Below are positions 43,480 to 54,697 of a DNA stretch of 64,000 bases, one piece after another. Origin of the DNA: Diphasiastrum complanatum. Lineage: Eukaryota; Streptophyta; Lycopodiopsida; Lycopodiales; Lycopodiaceae. The stretch is taken from the NCBI GenBank assembly GCA_029204225.1, contig CM055100.1:48091666-48155665 (forward strand), read 5' to 3'. Within the stretch, counting starts at the first letter, position 1, and each line of letters opens with the position of its first letter. The notes beneath the pieces were generated by a model that did no database searches, was not told the DNA's origin, and was given only the letters and a program-made list of their open reading frames with translations. The position numbers and the translations under genes are program-made.

Positions 43480-43675
43480 CGTTTGAATTTTTCAAAAGAT
43501 TTGAATTTTTTCGAAGACCGAAATTTTTTCAAAGACTCAATTTTTTCAAAAGACTCGTTTTTTTTTTCAAAGACTCAAATTTTTCTAAAGACTAGAATTT
43601 TTCTGAAGACTCGAATTTTTTTGAAGGCTCGAATTTTTTTCAAAGGCTCGAGCTTTTCTGAAGACTCGAGATTGG
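43480..43675. repeat. Minisatellite of GACTCGAATTTTTCAAA-like units
   Basis: About ten degenerate units of 16-19 bp, e.g. GACTCAAATTTTTCTAAA, GACTAGAATTTTTCTGAA, GACTCGAATTTTTTTGAA. It lies between the end of T1 and the Helitron-like ends. Confidence 0.8.
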
Positions 43676-43680
43676 CCATC

Positions 43681-43740
43681 TTCCAAATCATCGACCGCCA
43701 CCTAGATCAGCCTCCATCAATGACGGGCACTTACAACTAG
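43681..43740 (+). mobile_element. Helitron-like 3' end (degenerate hairpin, CTAG)
   Basis: Ends CTAG at 43737-43740. GACGGG (43722-43727) sits nine bases before CTAG, as in the two better copies, but its pairing arm is mutated (TCCATC) and the next base is A rather than T. Confidence 0.4.
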
Positions 43741-43749
43741 AAGAAGACG

Positions 43750-43843
43750 ATCCAACCTTCTCTCTCATTCAGCCATCCTCCAAATCATCGGTCGCCACTA
43801 GATCGGTCGCCATTGCCCGTCAACGACGGGGACTCACAACTAG
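43750..43843 (+). mobile_element. Helitron-like 3' end
   Basis: Perfect 6-bp stem, 3-nt loop hairpin CCCGTC-AAC-GACGGG at 43816-43830, nine bases, then CTAG (43840-43843) followed by T. Helitron 3' ends have a short GC-rich hairpin about ten bases before CTRR and insert before T. Confidence 0.5.
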
Positions 43844-43844
43844 T

Positions 43845-43847
43845 ATG

Positions 43848-43878
<31 letters not shown>

Positions 43879-43880
43879 TA
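43845..43880. repeat. (TA)n microsatellite
   Basis: Near-perfect TA run immediately after the Helitron-like terminus. Confidence 0.9.
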
Positions 43881-44160
43881 TTTGTGTATCACATTTGTGC
43901 CTATGCATGGGGTAGGAGGATGCATGTATGGTTGCAGAGTGCATCCTCCTACCCTATGCAATTTTTCAAACTAAAAGTTTTACATGCATGCATGGGAGGT
44001 GGATGCCCCATGCTTGCATCCTCCACCAATGCATGTATGCATCCTCCCCCACTCTTTCCCTCCCTCTAAAGATATTTGTGTGTCACATTTGTGCCTATGC
44101 ATGGGGTAGGAGGATGCATGGATCCCCATGCATCCTCCTACCCACACCCATGCATACCTT
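43881..44160. repeat. Duplicated hairpin-forming repeat (period about 193 bp)
   Basis: TTTGTGTATCACATTTGTGC (43881) recurs as TTTGTGTGTCACATTTGTGC (44074), each followed by GGGTAGGAGGATGCATG. In the second copy this is the left arm of an 18-bp perfect inverted repeat (44104-44121 with 44126-44143, 4-nt loop). In the first copy a similar hairpin has a longer loop. A third partial hairpin lies around 43990-44040. Confidence 0.85.
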
Positions 44161-44875
44161 GGTATTTGCAAATTGCAATGCAATCAAGGACCCATTTAAA
44201 TGTCAAAGAAGTGTGAATTAAAAACGTTGTGAAAGGTAATGTATTTTAATTACAAGTCCTATGGATGGCAAAATCAAAAATTGCCAGTCAATAGTAAAAG
44301 GTAAATTTTTTTTCAAAGGCTATGATGTGATTGGCACATTAGGATTTTGAAACATGAAAAATATAGAGAGAATTCAATTGAAACTAGGTGTGACTAGCTG
44401 GACTTTATGCTCCAGAGTCTACATTCCAAGTCCAAGTGGTAATCCACAATAACTGGGCTGCCAAGTTGGCCACTCTGTAATTAATGAGTGATCATTGGGC
44501 CTTAAAGTTTCATTATGTGCTGCCAACGGTCTAGGCATTTGCAATAGCACACCCACTGTCCACTGTCCACGTTTGCTAGGTATTTTCTCGTTTCGAGGTA
44601 TTTTTGCGAAGTCTTCAGTGACTTTCACGAAATTTTTGCAAAACCTTCAAGAAAATTTTGCGACATTGGCCCTCTCCCTCAAGTGTCACATTTTTTTCGA
44701 AGGTCAGTGTCGCGAAAATAACTGAAGACTTCGCGAAAATTTTGCAAAATTTTCCTGAAAATAATCCCAAAAAATGCCTCCCCCTCCCGAACAATGCAAC
44801 TTGTCAACTTGCACACTTCGGCCATGTACACACATATATCTGCCACCCGTCAACAAGGACATACTAAATTTCCAA

Positions 44876-44981
44876 ATCATCGAAAAATCATCGCCCGTCA
44901 ACAAGATACTCAATTTCCAAATCATCGGCCGTCACCTAGATCAGCCGCCATTACCCGTCAATGACGGACACTTTTTACTAG
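44876..44981 (+). mobile_element. Helitron-like 3' end
   Basis: Hairpin CCGTC-AAT-GACGG at 44955-44967, nine-base spacer after position 44968, CTAG at 44978-44981, then T. Upstream AAATCATCGGCCGTCACCTA matches the copy before 43740, so the ends belong to one family. Confidence 0.5.
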
Positions 44982-45080
44982 TGTATGTGTGTGTGTGTGT
45001 GTGTGTGTATCTATACCTACATGTGTATGAATATGTGTGTATATGTACATGTGTGTATGTGTATGTGTGTGTATGAGAAT
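44982..45080. repeat. (TG)n microsatellite region
   Basis: TG-rich run starting at the Helitron-like terminus and interrupted by TATG/TACATG. Confidence 0.85.
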
Positions 45081-45195
45081 GTGTGATTAAAAAATAAGCT
45101 TGTATGTGTGTGCATATGTCTTGTATGTATGAACAAGTAAAGAATAAGGTCTAGGTGTGAGATAGGGAGAGTAAGGTGGGCTAGCAACACCCTTA

Positions 45196-45199
<4 letters not shown>

Positions 45200-45288
<89 letters not shown>
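45200..45288. repeat. (CT)n-(TA)n compound microsatellite
   Basis: CT run (about 45201-45225) passing directly into a TA run (45226-45288). Confidence 0.95.
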
Positions 45289-45290
<2 letters not shown>

Positions 45291-45400
45291 TGGGTATGCC
45301 CGTCGTTGATAGGTGGGCGATGATATAGGTGTCGGCTTGTGGTCGAGATGTGTGGATGATGCTCAAAGCGGGCGATTGATGATTGAAGGTGGAAATAATT
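45289..45400 (-). mobile_element. Inverted Helitron-like end (degenerate)
   Basis: Minus strand reads ATCATCGCCCACCTATCAAC then GACGGG, nine bases, TTAT in place of CTAG. It matches the plus-strand ends at 43740 and 44981 in the same order, so it is an inverted, decayed member of that family. Confidence 0.4.
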
Positions 45401-45556
45401 AGATGCGGCCAAAATTTTGTTGGCCAATCATTTGGGGGGTGGTGTTTTGGATGGTTTTGACATGCGTCGACATGAAGCTTCGACACCTTGACATGTGTGC
45501 AGGTGTGTGCTTTTAGGTGTGCATGTGTGTGCATGTTTGTATGTGTGTATGCATGT

Positions 45557-46373
45557 GTATAGGGTCGAAGATCTTGCGTAGTATAGCCCTCCCGCTTGTC
45601 AACAAGGGTTAGATCACTGGATAGGTACCTAACTATGCATAGATGCTAATTTTAGTTAGTTTCCTACTTTCTCCCTAACTCTATTCACCATTAACACTAC
45701 TCTCCCTTAACTCTACTCCTCTACTCTAATATTCATCATGATTTGGGTGAAGGAAAGGGATAGAAAAGGAGAGGAAGAGAGAAGAGAAGAGAGAAAGAGA
45801 GAGAGATGAGATGAGGTTAGCTCAAATGCTCAATGTCATTGCTTATGGAGAAACCTTAACTAGCATAACCAAAAAGCATGGGAAATGAAAATAACAAGCA
45901 ATCACAACAATAGCATAAGCAAGATTGACTAGCAAATGAGGATGCTTGAGCTCTCAAAATGGTAGAGTCTCCTCCTCTCTAATAAGCACGAAAATAGTGT
46001 ACAAATGGTGCCTTTTTATAAAATGGGGAAGGCCCTTGCCCCTCAATCCTATTCGCTAATATTCACATTGATCCTATCCATTCATCTTGGACCCAACTTG
46101 ATCCAAGGGTCCACAAAAAGTACATTGAAAATCACAAGATTCATGTGAGTCCAAAATTGGACCCAACTCTAAAAAGTAAACTCTAAGTTTAGAATTGACT
46201 TTGGGTCTCAAGTTTTATTTTAATTACAAAGGGCCCAAGTCTATTATTTTATTTACAACTTCACTTGCGTGCTCATTGGGCCATGGACTTATACGCGCAG
46301 GATGCCATGCCCTCGCAACACATTTTACTGGATGATTTTATTTATTTACACTTTGTTGGGAATACCTCCAACG
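45557..46373 (-). mobile_element. 3' LTR of Ty3/gypsy element T2
   Basis: Shares long blocks with 58414-58717, e.g. GCGTAGTATAGCCCTCCCGC and AACCTTAACTAGCATAACC. The minus-strand 5' end is placed near 46373 by analogy with the T3 LTR start TGTTGGAGG (here CGTTGGAGG). About 90 bp near the U5 side (45645-45735) are absent from the partner LTR. U5 carries the antisense tRNA-Asp-like segment at 45578-45615. Confidence 0.75.
45578..45615 (+). other. tRNA-Asp-like segment in the T2 3' LTR (antisense to element)
   Basis: GTAGTATAG (45578), CCCGCTTGTCA (45591) and GGGTTAGATC (45606) align in order with the D-arm, anticodon arm and T-arm of plant tRNA-Asp, with one mismatch in each of the last two blocks and the intervening bases shortened. 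Confidence 0.55.
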
Positions 46374-46419
46374 AGACCCACGACCTGAAGTAGTGTCGGT
46401 CCCTCAGCACTCTACCGGT

Positions 46420-48734
46420 TTAGTATAGCATTTTCTTCACCCGCCTTTGTTGGATCAGGTAGGTGGTGACGTCCTCCATGAAGTTGAGGCGGTCCAGTTT
46501 CTTCAAGTCCTTGGACGTGTGAAGGTCTTGTGGACTCCTCGCAGCCAATCTTGGTCAACCCATGTTTGGAATCTGCGTGTCCATGGATCGCCCAGAAGTG
46601 TAGCTCGGTAATACACATGAGCGATTGGCAGCTGATCTTCGACTTTGTCTGAAGGTAGCGCCTTATTAACGTCAAAGAATATGGATGGAAAAAAAATTGT
46701 CCCATTTAGTCTCAATACCCATTAGATGTTCTAAGTCCTGGGCGTAAGTGGCTGCCGCGCGGACTGTTGGATCAGGGCAAATGATATAATGGTTTGCGAA
46801 TATGGTGAGAGCCCTTCTGGCATCTACATCCGTAGTCCACCCATTTTTAGACTATATGATCAGCCAATTAAAATTTTGAAGTGTGATCTTGTCCAGAGGG
46901 GTGCCGCATTCCACTCATTTGGATCTTCGTGTACATGGCAGAAAGTGCACGTTCACCCGTAATTGTTGTGGACTCGTCACGTAGGCCCTGATGGCCGCAG
47001 GGTCTCTTTCGAACAATTGTTGATGCCACTCTGGTTGTGGTTGGAGGGCGTGTAATGCTTGCAATTCTTTGCCCTTTCCGTCTCTTGATGACTCGTGGGG
47101 ATACTTTGATAGGAATTCATTGATTTTCTCCTCCACGGACTTGGGTCTTTGAAAGGCCCGGCTGGCAGATATCATGCGCAAATCTCTGGATGATGTGGCT
47201 TGGATTTGGCTGGTATGTGTGCCTTGGCCCTGGTCTTGCATCTCAGCAAGCGTATCTGTTTGCCCTTGATCTTGGCCTTCAGACCCTTAATCTTGGTTAA
47301 ATCCCCCTGCTGTCTGCTGGCTTTGGTCTTGGCTGGTACTGGCCTGTGCAACATCAAAAATCGATGGTGGTGGAATTACCACGGTGGTGGGCTGGGCCTT
47401 CGTGTCCATGAATTTTTGGCACGCCTTGAGGGCTTGCTTGGCCTAGGCGAGCTCGTGAGTTGCGCTTGTCCGATATTTGTTGAACTCTGTCTGGTAGTTG
47501 TTTAAGGTTTGGCTATAAACCTGCACTTGATGCCGAAGAAGATTCATTTATGATTGAGAAAGCGGCCTTGAGTATGGTTCAGGTTGAGCTAACCAGACGA
47601 GCTTTTCATCTTGTAGGGCTTTGACCTCCGTCCCCAGGTGCGTATTCTCTACTTCCAAAAGGTTTAGTTGCGCCTAGATGGGAGCAAGCCGTTGGGACGC
47701 TTCAAATTGAAGCTCTCGCACCTTTGTGGAGGCCTCTTTCAGTGATTTGGAGAGGCTTTGGATATATTTGTTGAGGCCCTCCTCCTTCTGCTATAGCCTG
47801 GCAATCTCCTGGTGCCCTTCTTGTTCATGTTGTTGCGTCAGAATCAGTTTGTGCTGCAGCTTGGTGAAGTCTACTCGCAACTGTCTGTTACAATGTGGAT
47901 GTAGAGGCAGTGCCATGCATTCGTTTGTTGGCCGTTGTGTTAATAACTGCAGTTTGGGAGGAGCTAAATGTTTGAGATGGCAGATAAAGGTTAGTATGTG
48001 GTACGAGGGTAGACAAAAGGGATGAGCGTTGGAAACCGTGCACTTTTGCCTCGAGAAGTGCACAGACAAAGTTACACAACAGGGGGCCTACTGCGATACG
48101 CTCACTGTTGTTGGGTTTGATGGAGTTGGTTAGTTCACAAATAAGGAAGCTATGCCAGTCGTATGGCACAACGGAGGAGCTAGGGAATTCCAAAAAAGGA
48201 TTCCATTATCTGACTCAGCAGCTTAGACTGGATTCTGTCCTTGCGAAATGTTGACATAACCAGAAAGTTATTCAACAGATGCGCAGCCGCCTGAATGACG
48301 GGTTCCGTGATAGCATCTATCAGGTAACCATTGTTAGTCTGAATTGGGATTTCTGGTGCAGTTTGGGTGACGAAAGGCTTGGTCAGAGTTTTGGCATGGC
48401 GATGGGAGATGGGCTGACAATCACCGGACATAATGCCAATGGTGACCATCGAGTCTACATTAATCCTGACCTTGTACATGGTACCTTGGTACAGGAAGTG
48501 AAAACGAGTCTTTTTCTCGTCCCAGGTGGTGTAAGCGTGAAGGGCGAGGCCCATGTTAATCTCATAATGGAAAAGCGTCGGGTAAAAATCCATTGCCTCT
48601 AGAAGTGGGCCGGTTGTCTGCAGCCATGGTTGGATCAAAGCGTCAGAGGGTAGAGGCTAAATCTGTGTGGCCTCGGGGATGTCACGTTGGATCACCTATT
48701 TGGTGTCAGAGTCTTCAAAGGATGAGGAGGCCAT
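46420..48734 (-). pseudogene. Extra ORF (aORF) of T2: N-terminal domain, coiled coil, C-terminal domain
   Basis: Runs from ATG 48734 to TAA 46420, roughly 770 codons with several stops and frameshifts (first stop at codon 13). Region 1 (48638-48000) contains LFHYEINMGLALHAYTTWDE and FLYQGTMYKVRI, matching T1. The middle (about 47990-47350) is heptad-rich, e.g. LRVDFTKLQHKLILTQQHEQ, KALQDEKL and HQVQVYSQTLNNY, a long coiled coil, then a Gln/Thr-rich linker. Region 2 (47241-46420) contains PEWHQQLFERDPAAIRAYVT, QLRV, RRSKW and PLDKITL, matching T3. It lies between the RT stub and the 3' LTR, the position of env-like or accessory ORFs in other plant gypsy elements. No membrane segment is seen. 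Family unrecognised. Confidence 0.6.
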
Positions 48735-49119
48735 GTTAGCAGTGATGATTAGAGGTCAAAAAAGTAGGAAAAATAGTGGAAAATGGAAAAAGGTGTGGAA
48801 ACGACAGAAAACTGTGAATAACGAGTGTTGGATGACAAGAAGTGTAGTTCAGAGCACAGATCGGTGTTCAGTAAGATTGGATGATAGCTGGTAGGAAGTT
48901 TGGTCGCAAACGAAGAATTTGGTAATTTCAGTGTAAATTTTGGTAGAGCTTCGCTAGCAAAGGTGACAAATGGCTCGAATTCAGCCCTTATAGAGCGGAA
49001 TTTAGAGTGCGTATTAGGTGAAATCCACTTTCTCTTGTTCAGTTCCACCCAAATTTTGGCATGCACCTTTTTCACAAAATTGTAAGACCTCAGGGAAGTT
49101 TGCGAGAGTTCAGAAGTGT

Positions 49120-49235
49120 GCTCGATTTCATAGATGAAATCTGCATCCATCAGCTTCTGCAACTCCTGCTTGATCAACTCAGTATAATTTGGGTTGCAGC
49201 GGTAATAACGGAGTTGTTTGCATCGATCCAACGAT
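49120..49235 (-). pseudogene. RT N-terminal stub of T2
   Basis: RYYRCNPNYTELIKQELQKL and MDADFIYEI form the first strand-helix of a Ty3 RT (family: YRxNPxYxxxVKxEIxKLLxAGFIYPV). The sequence then departs near 49125 and the rest of RT, RNase H and integrase is missing, so T2 carries an internal pol deletion. Confidence 0.7.
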
Positions 49236-49948
49236 GCAAACTAAGACTTCCAAACACATCATTAAGAAGTTTAAACCAACTAAAACTTAAGTAGAAACAA
49301 TTACACCTTATTCACAATGATCGATGGCTCTGATACCAAATGCTAGAATGCCCATCGTCATTCCGTTCATTGCTAAGACACGATCAAGTGATGAACGCTA
49401 TGTTACTGCCCATCCATAGAAGTATTGCCACCTCCCCCGTGCACCGGAGCTACTTAAGCATGCATGAGATGTAGGAGAGGCAAATCGTCATCAGTATCTC
49501 TGGGAGATGGGCGAGCTACTCAGGTATAGCCTATGCTGAGATTTGTGTACATTCATTCATTGAGTCCTTGGTAGACACTTGTGCTTGGATCATGGAGAAT
49601 GGATGGGGATCAACTTTTAGGGCTTATTGGTCATTGCATATGCTTGGACATGAGGGCATCTGGGTTATAGGTGCAGGCCATGATTAAGAGAATCTGATTT
49701 GGAAACCAGTGGTGTAGCAACGGATCTACAGGTGGCACAGGTGTTGGTACGACAGGATAGCACATTCTGCAAAGGCCATGGTCATGTATTTGACGCTTTA
49801 TCATTTGTCCTGGTTTGCATGAGTGTGCATGGGCTTGCATGTTAACTTGTCACAGGAGTCTAGATCTGAGTCGGAGTTTTATGTGGTTGTGCATTTGCTA
49901 CATGTGAAACAAAGTAGTCATTTTATGGTGGTATGGTGGTATGGAACA
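49236..49948 (-). mobile_element. LTR-PBS fragment of another retroelement inside T2
   Basis: Minus strand: possible LTR from TGTTCC (49948) to CTAGCA (49341), two bases, then TGGTATCAGAGCC (49326-49338), an initiator-Met PBS, and about 90 bp of leader. It separates the T2 pre-RT linker from its RT stub. The second LTR is not visible. Confidence 0.5.
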
Positions 49949-50322
49949 CTATGGCTTATCGAAGACCCGAGCTTGCTTGATGGGGACTGCTCCGTCCACC
50001 AAGGGTATGGTGTGTTGGACTACTGTTGGTGGAATGCCCTTCAGGTCACTATAACTCTAGGCAAAACAGTCTTTATATTCCACCAACAACGATCGTAGTC
50101 TCTTGAACTGTGTGGTGTTAACTGCTCTCCCACATGCACTATCTTTTCTTCTTCACCTGGATCGGCAAGATTCATTGGTTGTGTTAGCACAGGTCCCTCA
50201 AAGACTTGTTTCGCTGGTGTCTGACTTTGATCAGGTTCTCTTTGGGCTTGCGGCATCATGATTACCACGTCGTCCAAGGTGTAATTCTTGGAAGTCTCAG
50301 GCATCTCGTGAACTGGCGCTCG
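49949..50322 (-). pseudogene. T2 linker between protease and RT
   Basis: EEEKIVHVGEQLTP, EYKDCFA-stop-SYSDLKGIPPTVVQHTI and DGAVPIKQAR correspond to the conserved pre-RT segment of plant gypsy pol (FAWSYxDMPGIP...VVQHxI...VKQ). One TAG replaces Trp. This shows T2 once encoded pol. Confidence 0.7.
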
Positions 50323-53300
50323 TCAAGATTCCTCTTTCAGCGTATTGATCTTAGCCCGACTGGTCATTTTTTGATAACCTGTCACCTGTGTAGAAGATGA
50401 CGCTGTATCTGAATCTATCTTGATTGACTTCAAGGAATCCAACACTTTCTTTTTACTCTTTTTTGTCATTTTGGTGGATTCATCCTTGTTGTCTTTCACA
50501 GGGACTGCCGTGACATTCACCTCATGGTTGTGAATATCAACATCCACTGTAGCTATCGCCTCTTCGGGTATATCACTCCATTAAATCACCTGGTTGTAGC
50601 GTTTCTTCAACTAATTCTTCTTATTCGCAGGTGCCTTAGGTGGATCGATCCTTGAGACTTTCGCCATAGCAGACTTTTGTGGTGGTTGAGCTGGTACTTT
50701 CTTGGTTCCGTAATATCTGGGTCCATGTGATGTAGGACCTATTCATCGGTCAGTTCAATATCCTTATTATAAGCTAGAGCATGTTGCCAAGGGACTAGAT
50801 CATCGTCCACTGGGTTCTCAATAGGCTCCGCTGACAGCCATGCTACGTTTATCATATTCACCCCAAATGTGATTGATGTGTCCATGGTGTAACATTTGGG
50901 TGAAGATGTACTAGGTTTTGGATCTGATTCATATTGACATGTCTGGCAGTCAATATTTGCTAATGCATCTGTCCATATCACAACATCCGTCTCTGAATCA
51001 TAGTGACCTCCCTTGGGTGGCCTTGGGCGATCAATCATGTGATCTTTCGTGGATGATCCGTCATCAGCTTTGGGTGCAATAGGTTTCACCGCCCATGTGG
51101 TTGGATCAACCTTTACAGTCTGTTCTCTGTCCTCGAAGGTAAGTTTTCCCGTACCCCAGTTGTGTACTACTTGTGCAGTCCTCAACCATGGTCTTCCCAG
51201 TAAAACACGGTATGCAGATGGAGATTCAGGTATATCCATGACTACAAAAGTAATCACAAACTACATGTCTGCTATCTATACAGAGATATCGACAACTACA
51301 CCTTTCGGTTTCACACAGGATTGATCTACCAGTTTGATGGCGAATCTTGTTGGCTTCAACCCTTGTAAACTCCATTTTTCATATAAAGTATTGGAGATCA
51401 AATTGACACCTGATCCTCCATCTACCACTACTGCCTCGTCCTCGTATCTCTTGTGTTTGATGGTCAAAGTGATATTGTGTTCCTCACTTTCCCATGTTGC
51501 TCCGATGTGGAGGACGTTACTTGTTTCTTCATAGTCCGCACAATATATGGGCTCAAGCGCTACTGGCTCCTCATCCGCTTTGGCCCATTCAGCTAGAAGG
51601 CTTTTCGCTTGTGGTGCAATCCGCAGTAGTTCTCAGAGTGGTAAACTAACACGGCTTGACAATAAAAGTGTGAAGTGCGTGGTTCCTCGGGCTCCACCAT
51701 GTGAAAAGATGGTTCATGTTGATGCAACCGATCATTTTGATCAGTGCGCAGTGGTGAGCCTGCTTGCGGTTCCCGTTCGACGCCAACTGGAGGTTCCGTG
51801 GGATTAACTCTTTCTTGCTCTTTTTCCTCCGCTTGTGCTTTCTGTACCCAGTGTCTTATTTTCTGGTACTGTCTTCTTTCTTCCCTCACATTCGGATATG
51901 GCACGGAAGTTGAGGGTTGGTCGTCAGTGACCGATGGTGGTGGTGAGGGAGCCACTTCCTTCCTCTTATGCGCTCACGTAACAGCTAACACAGGAGCGTG
52001 GAATTGTCGTCCTTCTGATGGCATCCCTGCTGGAACTGCTGGTTGCTATATTGCAATGAAGTTAAGAGGTGCACTGGTTCCAGGTTTAAATGGACAATTC
52101 TTGTAACAGTGCCCATAACCGCATTCTCGGCTAAAAGGATGTATATTGTCCCTTGTAGGGACATTCTGCAATTCTGTGTCCTTCGCCGCATCTGTGGCAG
52201 CCGTAATTTCCTGCATAGGCCGCAACATATTCATTTATGGCAGGATCCATAAATGGTTCATCTGGTCCGTACCATTGCTGCTGCTCAGGTTGAGGTGGCA
52301 TTTGCATCTCTGGTTCCGCTGCTATCAGGTCTACATGGGCCACTTGTTGATTGGCTGGCCCTGGTGGAGCAGATAAGGCCATACGCTATGGTTGATTTGG
52401 TGCGTCCTACCTTGGTGCCGCATTGGGTGCCCCTTGATGGTAAGGATAAGAAGTCTGACAAGGACTTCTCTTCTGTTGAAAAATCCAGGGGTTGAACGGG
52501 CAAAATGCCGTATCGTGCGATGTTGCATTGCACAGATGGCAAAATCTATGTGTCAGTCTCAGATTTTGCTTTAGGACTGGACACTCGTTCGTTGTATGGT
52601 TTTGCATGCACATTGAACACCATAAATTTTCCCGTCTTGGATACTGCAACTGGTTTGGTTCCAGTGGATGTGGCGTTACTACTACAGCTCCTTGTAAGGC
52701 CTTCAGTTTCTGGTCAAACTGCACCGTAAGTTGCTCCATCTGTTGTTTGTGTAATTTCGTCATTTGCTCCAATAGCAGTTCTGTGGATAGAGCAAATTCG
52801 GTTGATGATGATGATACTAACCAGGGAGTAGGGGTGTGGGTGGATGGATATTCGTCGTCAGATCCCTCATCCTCTTCCCTGATGGCATCTTCCATAGCTT
52901 CTTGTAGAGTAGCGTACTGCTCCCGTTGTTTCCGTTCTCTTCTGATGCTTCGTGGTAGTCCGGCTAGGAATCACATGATCACCACATGATCGAGAGTTAG
53001 GATTGCACTGCACTCGGATCATAAGTGTTTGACCCGCTCAATATAGTCAATGACCCTTTCTCATTTTCCCATCTTGACTTTGCTTAGCAGGAGGACAGGT
53101 TGAAAAACCAATCCTGAGCCACTGCCAATAAGGACATGGGGAACAACATCAGCTTCTCCACAGGTGTCCTTTCGCCGTAGATTTCACAAACCTGCTCGTA
53201 GATCTGGAGGAATCGGATGGGATCTGACGATCCGTCATATTTTGGTATTTCCATCCGTGGTGCTCTCCGGACTGCTTGCAAGGGAGCGACGAGTAAGAGT

Positions 53301-53350
53301 TGGCCCATTGGATCCATTGGTGCTGGTTTCGGTTCTACCTCTTGTTGCAC
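50323..53350 (-). pseudogene. Gag-protease of T2
   Basis: Begins MQQEVEPKPAPM at 53350, then MEIPKYDGSSDPIRFLQIYE and AVAQDWFF, the gag core homologous to T1. A frameshift precedes MEDAIREEDEGSDDEYPS (52895). Knuckles: CSMCMQNHTTNEC, CHLCNATSHDTAFC, CHRCGEGHRIAEC (two of CX2CX3HX4C spacing, one canonical). The protease active site is VDGGSGVNLIS (about 51400-51440) with its Asp intact, then LLGRPWLR near 51190. The tail (VAWLSAEPIENPVDDDLVPW, ELTDE) matches T1 across its nested insertion. Several stops and frameshifts. Confidence 0.8.
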
Positions 53351-53642
53351 GGCTGCTAATCTGGGAAGGTGTGGTGCTTGATTTGCTATCCTTCTTGTTA
53401 TTGATCATCCCGATCTCAGATTTATCCAAGGGTGGGTTCCAAAGTGATTGGATCTTGCTTATACAGTAGGATATTGTCTGGATCTCAAGGATCTGATTGA
53501 TCTGATCGGCCGGAAGTGAATTTTAGGCCTTTTACGGTGGTTTTCCCTTGATAATTTTTTACTCCTTGCACTAATTGACCTGAGATTTTGACAGTAGCTG
53601 GATCTGATGCAGATCTTTCCACTGATCTGGTTTGCCAGGGTT

Positions 53643-53647
53643 CTCTT
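53643..53647. repeat. Target-site duplication of copia element (left)
   Basis: CTCTT directly left of the copia 5' LTR, repeated at 57319-57323. Confidence 0.75.
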
Positions 53648-53922
53648 AGTTAGAATTAAAGTTAGAATCACTGTGTTACTGTACTGTGGGTCCTATCAGT
53701 GGATAAGGATCAGTTGGCCTCGCCACGAGGCAAGTAGACCGGACACGCGTCTCGCCAACGGCAACCTGGGTCATGCATGGGTTGCCTGAGTGAACAACTA
53801 TATGTACAGTGTAATTTCATTTTGAGAAATACAGTTGCTATGTGAGCTTGTTGAGGAGAGTGTTTTCTGTCTGTGTTACTGTGTAGCATGATCTGTGTTC
53901 CTGTGCAAAGCAAATTCTAAGT
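53648..53922 (+). mobile_element. Ty1/copia 5' LTR (275 bp), non-TG/CA ends
   Basis: Starts AGTTAGAATTAAAG and ends AAATTCTAAGT, forming imperfect terminal inverted repeats (ACTTAGAATT read back) rather than TG...CA. The boundary is fixed by the partner LTR at 57046-57318, by the flanking CTCTT duplication and by the PBS starting at the next base. About 12 substitutions and one 2-bp indel separate the LTRs. Confidence 0.85.
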
Positions 53923-53935
53923 TGGTATCAGAGCC
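53923..53935 (+). promoter_or_regulatory. Primer binding site of copia element, initiator-Met type
   Basis: TGGTATCAGAGCC immediately after the LTR. Confidence 0.9.
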
Positions 53936-54697
53936 GTACAGGGAGTGTACACAGTACAATGTCGTCGTTGAAGAGAGCTTCGGGAGAACTGTCTTCTGAG
54001 AGTTTGGGGTTTTACGGCGGGTTGAAGACGGAAAGAGAAGCATTGGTGCACGGTTTCTAATTTATAGAGGCTTGCTAAGTTCAGCAGAGGGATTATTAGC
54101 CTGTGCATAGCATCAGACAGGAAAAAATTTGGTGAAAAATTGATAATTTCGAAGCCAGCTGAAAATTGAAACCGGACTTGGGGTTACGGTTTTTATACAT
54201 AACTGGTGATTTCTTCGCTGTTTGTGCACCGTTTTGGATGTCGTAAGGATAGGAATGAAGCTAATCACACTGTCAATCAGCCATGGAGAGATTCCGAGGT
54301 TTATGTCAGAGATTTGTCTCCAGACAGTTAACCTAGCAGATTTGCGGTAAAAAGGTGAAAAAGCCACTTTGCCAAGTTGAGTTAAAATCACCGTTTCTCC
54401 ACGGAATTTCCTGACTGAACACTCTACAGTCATGGATTCAGTAGGGCGACCCTGCTCCAGGCCTCAGATCGTGCTCAAAACGATCCACAGGAGAGCTTGA
54501 TCTGATAGTTTTCAGTGAAGGGAGGCGCGACCGCAGACAGGGAAGTCGCGGGCTATTCGCACGCCCAATACGATGAACAACTCAGTGTACCGAAGATCAT
54601 AGCGTCTGTAGGAGTTTTGTTCGATGCTTAGATGTACTTTGAACCTTTAGATGAGGTGTCAAATGAATCAACGGTCCAGAATCTATGATGGGAGAAT
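53936..54697 (+). other. Copia leader; gag, protease and integrase core absent
   Basis: Where gag-protease-integrase should lie (normally over 2 kb) there are only about 760 bp without recognisable domains. A 33-codon frame (53959-54060, MSSLKRASGELSS...) starts with a reasonable ATG just after the PBS and may be a residual gag start; this is uncertain. Confidence 0.65.
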
